64,000 nt of DNA from Pseudomonas gessardii (GTDB lineage: Bacteria > Pseudomonadota > Gammaproteobacteria > Pseudomonadales > Pseudomonadaceae). Numbering within the stretch: position 1 is the first letter of the stretch; each line of letters begins with the position of its first letter. Location: NCBI RefSeq assembly GCF_001983165.1, contig NZ_MNPU01000032.1, positions 1-64,000 of the forward strand. The letters run 5' to 3'. The translations under genes and the position numbers were made by a program. Positions 55,069-62,108 of this stretch are shown piece by piece. The notes below the pieces were generated by a model that made no database searches, was not told where the DNA came from, and saw nothing but the letters and a program-made list of their open reading frames with translations.

Positions 55069-55397
55069 GGGAAATCGCCTGGCAGGTGAGTCAAAAAAGG
55101 GCGGCGAGTATAGCGTAAACCAAGGCTCCCGAACCACCGCTCACCCGATGGGGGGTGGCTAAATGCTGCCAAGTATGGAACCTTTTAAAAGGTAGAGACG
55201 TCCACTCCCCTGCTACCGCACTCGTAACAGGGGCTGAAAAATCAGCAAGTTAGCCTGACGAGGCTGCGCTCATGGCTCGACCTCATGCCGTTTTGCCGGC
55301 ATTGGCGAGCTGCTTTTCGCGACCACATTTATTGGCAGCCAGGAATGGCAATGCCACACGAGAATGTGCTCGCCGACTGAAATAAAGGAGTCCGCCT
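55069..55397. other. Intergenic region between prfC and the betaine-type ABC operon
   Basis: No convincing coding frame was found in 329 bases. It must hold both divergent promoters. A perfect 14-base palindrome, ACCTTTTAAAAGGT, lies at 55180-55193 and could be an operator for either gene set. Confidence 0.5.
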
Positions 55398-56114
55398 GTG
55401 GCTATTCGCTATGGCAAAGGGCTGATAGGAGGCGCGGTTGTCGTCGCGCTCCTGGCCCTGCTGGTCCACTGGATCGGCATCAACACGATCGAACTGTACC
55501 GCGACGATTTGTTGTTTTACCTGCAAGCTCACCTGATTCTTGTACTTGTCTCCATGCTGGCTGCCCTGATCGTAGGGATCCCCGCCGGTATCCTGCTCAG
55601 CCGACCGAACAGGGTCGAGCACGCAGAACGTTTCATGCAGATCTTCAACATCGGCAACACCGTCCCTCCCCTGGCCGTACTGGCCATCGCCCTCGGCGTC
55701 CTCGGCATCGGCAGTGGCCCGGCGATCTTCGCCCTGTTCCTCGCCTCCTTGCTGCCTATCGTGCGCAATACCTATGAAGGCCTGAAAAACGTTCAAGGCT
55801 CGCTCAAGGAAGCCGCCGTCGGCATCGGCATGACCCCGCGCCAGGTGCTGTTTCGCGTCGAGTTGCCCAACGCCGTGCCGATCATCATCGGTGGCGTGCG
55901 TGTGGCCCTGGCGATCAACGTCGGCACCGCACCGCTGGCGTTCCTGATTGGCGCCAACAGCCTGGGCAGCCTGATCTTCCCCGGCATCGCCCTGAACAAC
56001 CAGCCGCAATTGCTGCTCGGGGCCGCGTGTACCGCGCTGCTGGCGTTGCTGCTTGACGGCCTGGTGACCATGGCCAGCCGCCTCTGGCTGGAACGCGGGT
56101 TGCGTGCGTCTTAA
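55398..56114 (+). CDS. Quaternary-amine ABC transporter permease (OpuCD-like)
   Basis: The 238-residue permease has five or six helices and the coupling loop NVQGSLKEAAVGIGMTPRQVLFRVELPNAVP, typical of the OpuB/OpuC/YehYW group for glycine betaine, choline and related osmolytes. It starts at GTG 55398 with AAAGGAG six bases upstream. It is the first gene of a four-gene operon (permease, binding protein, permease, ATPase), the same gene content as P. aeruginosa PA3888-PA3891. Confidence 0.9.
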   Translation: MAIRYGKGLIGGAVVVALLALLVHWIGINTIELYRDDLLFYLQAHLILVLVSMLAALIVGIPAGILLSRPNRVEHAERFMQIFNIGNTVPPLAVLAIALGVLGIGSGPAIFALFLASLLPIVRNTYEGLKNVQGSLKEAAVGIGMTPRQVLFRVELPNAVPIIIGGVRVALAINVGTAPLAFLIGANSLGSLIFPGIALNNQPQLLLGAACTALLALLLDGLVTMASRLWLERGLRAS

Positions 56115-56134
56115 GGCTGGGTAAAGGAATCGAC

Positions 56135-57028
56135 ATGAAAAAACTGACTTTGCTACTGAGCTGCGTCCTGCTGTTTGCCGGCATTGCGCAAGCCGCTGAA
56201 AAACCGGTGATCCGCATCGGCGCCCGGGTCTTCACCGAACAGACCCTGCTCGCCGAAATCACCTCCCAGTACCTGCGTACCAAGGGCTACGACACCCGCG
56301 TGACCGGCGGCCTGGGCAGCAACCTGGCGCGCAGTGCCCAGGAAAGCGGGCAACTGGACCTGATCTGGGAATACACCGGTGTATCCCTGGTGGCCTACAA
56401 CCATGTGGACGAAAAGCTCGACAGCGAACAGTCCTACGCCAGGGTTAAAGAACTCGACGCGAAAAAAGGCCTGGTCTGGCTCTCGCCGTCGAAATTCAGC
56501 AACACCTACGCCCTGTCCCTGCCGGAAAACGTGGCCAAGGAGTATCCGCAGATCAACACCATCAGCGACCTGACCCAGGCGCTGGCCGAGCCGACCCGTG
56601 AGAACCGCCTGGTGGCCCTGGACACCGAGTTCGCCAACCGTTCCGACGGTATGGCCGGCATGGTCAAGCTGTACGGCATGAACCTCACCCGCAAGAACTC
56701 CCGGCAGATGGACGCCGGCCTGGTCTACACCGCCCTGCGCAATGGCCAGGTGTTTGCCGGCCTGGTGTACACCACCGATGGCCGCCTCAACGCGTTCAAG
56801 TTGAAGCTGCTGGAAGATGACTTGCACTACTTCCCGGACTACACCGCAGCCCCGGTGGTACGCCAGGTTTATCTGGATGCCCACCCGCAATTGGCCGCCG
56901 ACCTCAAGCCCCTGGCGGCGCTGTTCGACGATGAGACCATGCGCCAGCTGAACGCGCGGGTCGACGTCGACCATGAAAGCCCATCGGCCGTTGCCGCTGA
57001 TTTCCTGCGCCAGCACCCACTCAACTAA
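56135..57028 (+). CDS. Quaternary-amine ABC transporter binding protein (OpuCC-like)
   Basis: The 297-residue precursor has a signal peptide ending IAQAA and the OpuAC fold (IRIGARVFTEQTLLAEI, GGLGSNLARSAQESGQLDLIWEYTG). Family members bind betaine, choline or carnitine through an aromatic box; aromatic residues such as W105 and Y383-type positions cannot be assigned here. It follows the first permease gene by 20 bases. Confidence 0.9.
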   Translation: MKKLTLLLSCVLLFAGIAQAAEKPVIRIGARVFTEQTLLAEITSQYLRTKGYDTRVTGGLGSNLARSAQESGQLDLIWEYTGVSLVAYNHVDEKLDSEQSYARVKELDAKKGLVWLSPSKFSNTYALSLPENVAKEYPQINTISDLTQALAEPTRENRLVALDTEFANRSDGMAGMVKLYGMNLTRKNSRQMDAGLVYTALRNGQVFAGLVYTTDGRLNAFKLKLLEDDLHYFPDYTAAPVVRQVYLDAHPQLAADLKPLAALFDDETMRQLNARVDVDHESPSAVAADFLRQHPLN

Positions 57029-57041
57029 AAGAGGAGAAGAC

Positions 57042-57695
57042 ATGGAATTTTTAAACGCCTTTTCCCATCTTGATTGGGCCCAAGTCCTGCACCTGACCTG
57101 GCAGCACATCACCCTGGTCGGGATCGCCGTGATCCTCGCGATTGTCGTCGGCGTGCCCCTGGGCGTGCTGATGACCCGCTTCCCGACCTTGGCCGGCCCG
57201 TTGCAGGCCAGCGCCACCGTGCTGCTGACCGTGCCGTCGATTGCCCTATTCGGCCTGCTGCTGCCGTTCTACTCCAAGTTCGGCCAGGGCCTGGGGCCGA
57301 TGCCGGCCATCACCGCGGTGTTCCTCTACTCCCTGCTGCCGATCATGCGTAACACCTACCTGGCCCTGACCGGCGTCGAGCCGGGCATCCGCGAAGCCGC
57401 CAAAGGCATCGGCATGACCTTCGGCCAGCGCCTGCGCATGGTCGAGCTGCCCATCGCCGTACCGGTGATCCTCGCCGGGGTGCGCACCGCCGTGGTGATG
57501 AATATCGGGGTGATGACCATTGCCGCCACCATCGGTGCCGGTGGTCTGGGTGTACTTATTCTGGCTTCCATCAGCCGCAGCGACATGTCGATGCTGATTG
57601 TTGGCGCCGTACTGGTCAGTCTCCTGGCCATCTGCGCCGACCTGCTTCTGCAATGGCTGCAACGCTCGCTGACTCCAAAAGGATTGCTCAAATGA
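57042..57695 (+). CDS. Quaternary-amine ABC transporter permease (OpuCB-like)
   Basis: The 217-residue permease has the coupling loop GVEPGIREAAKGIGMTFGQRLRMVELP and five or six helices. It would form a heterodimer with the permease at 55398. The ATG at 57042 follows AGAGGAG. Its stop overlaps the ATPase start by four bases (ATGA). Confidence 0.91.
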   Translation: MEFLNAFSHLDWAQVLHLTWQHITLVGIAVILAIVVGVPLGVLMTRFPTLAGPLQASATVLLTVPSIALFGLLLPFYSKFGQGLGPMPAITAVFLYSLLPIMRNTYLALTGVEPGIREAAKGIGMTFGQRLRMVELPIAVPVILAGVRTAVVMNIGVMTIAATIGAGGLGVLILASISRSDMSMLIVGAVLVSLLAICADLLLQWLQRSLTPKGLLK

Positions 57696-58849
57696 TCGAA
57701 CTTCAAAACCTGTCCAAGACCTTCCAAAGCAACGGCAAGACTGTCACCGCCGTTAACGACGTGAGCCTGACTGTCAATGAAGGCGAGATTTGCGTATTCC
57801 TCGGCCCCTCGGGCTGCGGCAAGAGCACCACGCTGAAGATGATCAACCGCCTGATCAAGCCCACCTCGGGCAAGATCCTGATCAACGGCGAAGACACCAC
57901 CGACCTCGATGAAGTGACCCTGCGCCGCAACATCGGCTACGTGATCCAGCAGATCGGCCTGTTCCCCAACATGACCATCGAGGAAAACATCGTGGTAGTG
58001 CCCAAGCTGCTGGGCTGGGACAAGCAGAAGTGCCATGACCGCGCCCGCGAGTTGATGAGCATGATCAAGCTCGAACCCAAGCAGTATCTGCACCGCTACC
58101 CCCGTGAATTGTCCGGTGGCCAGCAACAGCGGATCGGCGTGATCCGCGCCCTGGCGGCCGATGCGCCGCTGCTGTTGATGGATGAACCGTTCGGCGCGGT
58201 CGACCCGATCAACCGCGAGATGATCCAGAACGAGTTCTTCGAGATGCAACGCGCGCTGAACAAGACGGTGATCATGGTCAGCCATGACATCGACGAGGCG
58301 ATCAAGCTGGGCGACAAAATTGCCATCTTCCGCGCCGGCAAGCTGTTGCAGATCGACCACCCGGACACCCTGCTGGCCCATCCTGCCGACGAGTTTGTCA
58401 GCAACTTTGTCGGCCAGGACAGCACCCTCAAGCGCCTGCTGCTGGTCAAGGCCGAAGACGCGGCGGACAACGCCCCGTCGGTCAGCCCGCAAACCCCGGT
58501 GGCCGATGCCCTGGAGCTGATGGACGAGCATGACCGGCGCTATGTGGTGGTCACCTGCGCCGAGAACAAGGCGCTGGGGTATGTACGCCGTCGCGACCTG
58601 CATCGTCAGACGGGTACCTGCGCCCAATACCTGCGCGAGTTCAACGCCACGGCGGCGTTTGACGAGCACTTGCGCATCCTGTTGTCACGCATGTACGAGT
58701 TCAACCGCTCGTGGCTGCCGGTGATGGATGCCGAGCGGGTGTTTTTGGGTGAAGTGACCCAGGAGTCGATTGCCGAGTACCTGAGCTCTGGTAAGTCCCG
58801 TGGGGGCAAGACCAGTATCGTGTCGCCAGCCGAAACCGCGCAGGCCTGA
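57692..58849 (+). CDS. Quaternary-amine ABC transporter ATPase with CBS region (OpuCA-like)
   Basis: The 385-residue ATPase has Walker A GPSGCGKST, signature LSGGQQQRIGVIRAL and Walker B LLLMDEPFGAVD. A C-terminal CBS region (VADALELMDEHDRRYVVV, then VFLGEVTQESIAEYL) follows; in OpuC systems CBS domains sense ionic strength and gate transport. The start at 57692 (MIELQNLSKTF) is coupled to the permease stop. It is the last gene of the operon; a large palindromic repeat follows. Confidence 0.92.
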   Translation: MIELQNLSKTFQSNGKTVTAVNDVSLTVNEGEICVFLGPSGCGKSTTLKMINRLIKPTSGKILINGEDTTDLDEVTLRRNIGYVIQQIGLFPNMTIEENIVVVPKLLGWDKQKCHDRARELMSMIKLEPKQYLHRYPRELSGGQQQRIGVIRALAADAPLLLMDEPFGAVDPINREMIQNEFFEMQRALNKTVIMVSHDIDEAIKLGDKIAIFRAGKLLQIDHPDTLLAHPADEFVSNFVGQDSTLKRLLLVKAEDAADNAPSVSPQTPVADALELMDEHDRRYVVVTCAENKALGYVRRRDLHRQTGTCAQYLREFNATAAFDEHLRILLSRMYEFNRSWLPVMDAERVFLGEVTQESIAEYLSSGKSRGGKTSIVSPAETAQA

Positions 58850-58854
58850 CCCTG

Positions 58855-58968
58855 ATCGTTCCCACGCTCCGCGTGGGAATGCCGCCGGGGACGCTCTGCG
58901 TCAAGCTCAGGGTGACGCAGAGCGTCACTGGATGCGTTCCCACGCGGAGCGTGGGAACGATCATCAAT
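58855..58968. repeat. Large nested palindromic repeat (GATCGTTCCCACGCTCCGCG type)
   Basis: The outer arms GATCGTTCCCACGCTCCGCG (58855-58874) and its complement at the right end enclose further inverted blocks (GACGCTCTGCGTCA and its complement). Each arm is itself palindromic (CCACGC/GCGTGG). It is a second, unrelated repeat family common in this group, here at the end of the ABC operon. Confidence 0.88.
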
Positions 58969-59017
58969 CCGTCACACCGGTCGGTTACATAAGTAGCTGC
59001 ACTGCGCCTGGCGACGA

Positions 59018-59168
59018 ACGCGTGTAAAAACGCGACATTTTTAGTTGATCTCAAGCCCCTCACGCCCTAAAGTTCGCGCCGAACGTCCATGCTGGAAACG
59101 ATCCATCCGGCTCAAGTACTGACGACGAGACAGCAAGGCCAAGGGCAGCTTACCCCATGGCCTTTTTG
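59018..59168 (+). promoter_or_regulatory. speC upstream region with intrinsic terminator
   Basis: A small hairpin CGCGT / ACGCG followed by ACATTTTTAG (59019-59044) precedes about 90 unique bases that end in a hairpin AAGGCCA / TGGCCTT (59135-59141 with 59158-59164) and TTT. That terminator sits 105 bases before the speC ATG on the coding strand. It could be an attenuator, the end of a small RNA, or the operon terminator of the ABC genes. Confidence 0.5.
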
Positions 59169-59272
59169 CTTTCGGCGACATGCCTTGGGAAGTAGGCGAA
59201 CCAAAGTGGGGATACGGAGGACGTTCATTTGCACCCATTGATCAATTTAGTTTGCCCTTAGGAGTTCCCAGC

Positions 59273-60436
59273 ATGTCGATCAACGTCGAAGACTATTTCG
59301 CGCGCGCCACCTTTGACAAAATGAAGGCGTTCGCCGACAAGCAAGAAACCCCATTCGTGGTGATCGACACCGCGATGATCAGCCAGGCCTACGATGACCT
59401 GCGCGCCGGTTTCGAGTTCGCCAAGGTGTACTACGCCGTCAAGGCCAACCCGGCTGTCGAGATCATCGACCTGTTGAAAGACAAGGGTTCGAGCTTCGAC
59501 ATCGCCTCGATCTACGAGCTGGACAAGGTCATGGACCGCGGCGTCAGCGCCGACCGTATCAGCTACGGCAACACCATCAAGAAATCCAAGGACATCCGCT
59601 ACTTCTACGAGAAGGGCGTGCGCCTGTTCTCCACCGACTCCGAAGCCGACCTGCGCAACATCGCCAAGGCCGCGCCGGGCTCGAAAGTCTATGTGCGTAT
59701 CCTCACCGAAGGCTCGACCACCGCAGACTGGCCTTTGTCGCGCAAATTCGGCTGCCAGACCGACATGGCCATGGACCTGCTGATCCTCGCCCGCGACCTG
59801 GGCCTGGTGCCGTACGGCATCTCGTTCCACGTCGGTTCGCAGCAGCGTGATATCAGCGTGTGGGACGCCGCCATCGCCAAGGTCAAGGTGATCTTCGAGC
59901 GCCTGAAAGAAGAAGACGGCATCCACCTCAAGCTGATCAACATGGGCGGTGGCTTCCCGGCCAACTACATCACCCGCACCAACAGCCTGGAAACCTACGC
60001 CGAGGAAATCATCCGCTTCCTCAAGGAAGACTTCGGTGACGAGCTGCCGGAAATCATCCTGGAGCCGGGCCGTTCGTTGATCGCCAACGCCGGGATCCTG
60101 GTCAGTGAAGTGGTGTTGGTGGCCCGTAAATCGCGCACCGCCGTCGAGCGTTGGGTGTACACGGATGTGGGCAAGTTCTCCGGCCTGATCGAAACCATGG
60201 ACGAAGCCATCAAGTTCCCGATCTGGACCGAGAAAAAGGGCGAGATGGAAGAAGTGGTGATCGCCGGTCCTACCTGCGACAGCGCCGATATCATGTACGA
60301 AAACTACAAGTACGGCCTGCCGCTGAACCTGGCCATTGGCGACCGCCTGTACTGGCTGTCCACCGGTGCGTACACCACCAGCTACAGCGCCGTTGAATTC
60401 AACGGTTTCCCACCGCTGAAATCCTTCTACGTCTGA
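59273..60436 (+). CDS. speC: Ornithine decarboxylase SpeC
   Basis: The 387-residue fold-III PLP enzyme converts ornithine to putrescine. K57 (YYAVKANP) binds PLP, HVGSQ binds its phosphate side and CDSAD supplies the catalytic Cys-Asp of the neighbouring subunit. The length equals P. aeruginosa SpeC. GGAG eight bases before the ATG at 59273 sets the start; the frame is open to an ATG at 59180 without a ribosome-binding site. It lies next to the piu genes as in P. aeruginosa. Confidence 0.94.
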   Translation: MSINVEDYFARATFDKMKAFADKQETPFVVIDTAMISQAYDDLRAGFEFAKVYYAVKANPAVEIIDLLKDKGSSFDIASIYELDKVMDRGVSADRISYGNTIKKSKDIRYFYEKGVRLFSTDSEADLRNIAKAAPGSKVYVRILTEGSTTADWPLSRKFGCQTDMAMDLLILARDLGLVPYGISFHVGSQQRDISVWDAAIAKVKVIFERLKEEDGIHLKLINMGGGFPANYITRTNSLETYAEEIIRFLKEDFGDELPEIILEPGRSLIANAGILVSEVVLVARKSRTAVERWVYTDVGKFSGLIETMDEAIKFPIWTEKKGEMEEVVIAGPTCDSADIMYENYKYGLPLNLAIGDRLYWLSTGAYTTSYSAVEFNGFPPLKSFYV

Positions 60437-60440
60437 CCCC

Positions 60441-60466
60441 GTAGGAGCCGGCTTGCCGGCTCCTAC
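60441..60466. terminator. Palindrome shared by convergent speC and the Sel1 gene
   Basis: A 12-bp perfect stem GTAGGAGCCGGC / GCCGGCTCCTAC with a 2-base loop. The stop codon of the minus-strand Sel1 gene lies inside it. It resembles a REP unit; there is no T-tract. Confidence 0.65.
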
Positions 60467-61209
60467 AACTCTTCTGCGCGTTGTTGGTAGGCAGCAGCCA
60501 TGGCGCGAATCTGCGGATCATTCGCCGCCGCCAGCGCTTTGTGCGCCACCTGCAAAAACTTCAGATTCCCGCCTTCCAGCGCCCGGTGCAGCCACTCCAG
60601 GGCCGCCTCGACCTGGCCTTGATCCGCCAGCACGGCGGCATAACTGAACTGCCCGCGAAAATCCCCACCTTCGGCCGAGCGGCGATACCACTCAAGCGCT
60701 GCGGGCAGGTCTTGCGCGCAGAATTGCCCTTCTTCCAGGTACCGCCCCAACAGGTTCATCGACTTGGCATGCCCCAGTTCGGCAGCCTGGCGATAACAGG
60801 CCAGTGCCTGCTGCGGGTCTGGCTCCACCCCGCGCCCGGTAGCCAGCAGGTTCGCGTAGTTGTACAACCCCCAATCCAACCCGGCCTCTGCGGCCTGGCG
60901 GTATTCCCCGGCGGCGGCCCGCTCATTGGCGGCGCAGCCCCAGCCATGTTCCAGGCAGCGCCCCACCATATTGCGGGCCATCCGGTGGCCGCCCTGTGCC
61001 GCAATCTGGAACCAGCGCAGGGCCAGTGCTGCATCGCGCTCGATCCCGCGCCCTTCCAGGAGAATTTGCCCCAGTAGCGCCTGGGCATCGAGCACGCCCT
61101 CCTTCGCCGCCATCAGGATCGCCTGGGCCGCGCGGGCCGGTGATTCGTCGAGCATGGCCCGCAGTTGTTCGCCGTCGAGGCGTTCTTCGCGGCGCAAGTG
61201 AAAAGCCAT
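60463..61209 (-). CDS. Sel1-repeat (TPR-like) protein next to piuC
   Basis: The 248-residue helical-repeat protein has about five Sel1 repeats (for example AQALLGQILLEGRGIERDAA and SMNLLGRYLEEGQFCAQDLP). It has no signal peptide, so it is cytosolic, probably a protein-interaction scaffold. It matches PA4516 of P. aeruginosa in position, between piuC and the speC side. It starts two bases after the piuC stop, so it is likely co-transcribed and iron-regulated with piuC. Partner unknown. Confidence 0.88.
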   Translation of the reverse strand: MAFHLRREERLDGEQLRAMLDESPARAAQAILMAAKEGVLDAQALLGQILLEGRGIERDAALALRWFQIAAQGGHRMARNMVGRCLEHGWGCAANERAAAGEYRQAAEAGLDWGLYNYANLLATGRGVEPDPQQALACYRQAAELGHAKSMNLLGRYLEEGQFCAQDLPAALEWYRRSAEGGDFRGQFSYAAVLADQGQVEAALEWLHRALEGGNLKFLQVAHKALAAANDPQIRAMAAAYQQRAEEL

Positions 61210-61211
61210 GC

Positions 61212-61892
61212 TCAGACCTCGACCCAGCGGCGCAACAGGTTGTGATAAGTGCCGGTGAGCTGGATCAGCGCCGGGTGGTCCGGCACATCGCGGGTCAATT
61301 GCTGGATCGCGCCGTCCATTTCAAACAGCAAGGTGCGCTGGCTGTCTTCGCGCACCAGGCTTTGGGTCCAGAAAAACGCGGCATAGCGCGCGCCCCGGGT
61401 CACGGCGTTGACCTTGTGCAGGCTGGAGCCTGGGTACAACACCATGTCACCGGCCGGCAACTTGACCCGCTGCAGACCGAAGGTGTCCTGGATCTCCAGT
61501 TCGCCGCCGTCGTATTCATCCGGGTCGCTGAAAAACAGCGTAGAGGACAGGTCAGTGCGTACCCGCTCGTGGCTGCCCTTGGGCTGGCGCACGGCGTTAT
61601 CGATATGAAAGTCGAAGCTGCCACCGGCGGTGTAGCAGTTGAGCAAGGGCGGGAAGACTTTATGCGGCAGGGCCGCCGACATGAATTGCGGGTTTTGCCA
61701 CAGGCGCTCGAGCATGGCCGCGCCGATTTCCTTGGCCAGTGGATGGCCTTCGGGCAATTGCAGGTTGTGCTTGGCCTTGGCCGACTGGTGCCCGGCGGTG
61801 ATCTTGCCGTCGGCCCAGTCTGCCTGCTCCAGGGCCTCGCGGATGCGCAGGACTTCTTCGCGGGAGAACAGGCCGGGAATATGCAGCAGCAT
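61212..61892 (-). CDS. piuC: PiuC, PKHD-type Fe(II)/2-oxoglutarate dioxygenase
   Basis: The 226-residue dioxygenase has the iron ligands H96 and D98 (FHID) and H159 (SSLHKV), and R169 for 2-oxoglutarate. PiuC is the partner of the PiuA receptor and is thought to act on siderophore or membrane components; its true substrate is not known. It is divergent from piuA across a 216-base region with a Fur-like box. Confidence 0.94.
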   Translation of the reverse strand: MLLHIPGLFSREEVLRIREALEQADWADGKITAGHQSAKAKHNLQLPEGHPLAKEIGAAMLERLWQNPQFMSAALPHKVFPPLLNCYTAGGSFDFHIDNAVRQPKGSHERVRTDLSSTLFFSDPDEYDGGELEIQDTFGLQRVKLPAGDMVLYPGSSLHKVNAVTRGARYAAFFWTQSLVREDSQRTLLFEMDGAIQQLTRDVPDHPALIQLTGTYHNLLRRWVEV

Positions 61893-62021
61893 GGGGCGTT
61901 ACCTGAGGGCAGAGGGGCGCCAATGGTATTGATTACTATTGACGCTGTAAAACCCTGATCCGACGGGCAGACGTATGAGCCGGCAAAAACCGTAACCCCT
62001 GAAGTGTAAATTTTGTAAATT

Positions 62022-62045
62022 GAATGCGAATAGCAATGTATCTCA
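62022..62045. promoter_or_regulatory. Fur-like box between piuC and piuA
   Basis: On the minus strand the sequence reads TGAGATACATTGCTATTCGC then ATTC, resembling the TGAGAATCATT-type Fur targets before siderophore receptors. It lies 64 bases from the piuA start and can serve both directions. Confidence 0.55.
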
Positions 62046-62108
62046 ATTGCTATGCATAATTGTTTACAATATATTTCGCGCCCTAACATCCTTGGGGTAG
62101 GGAATTTC

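Noticed and set aside
59041..59238. A 65-codon minus-strand frame upstream of speC
   Set aside because: No ribosome-binding site, no homology, and it overlaps the terminator hairpin; treated as non-coding.
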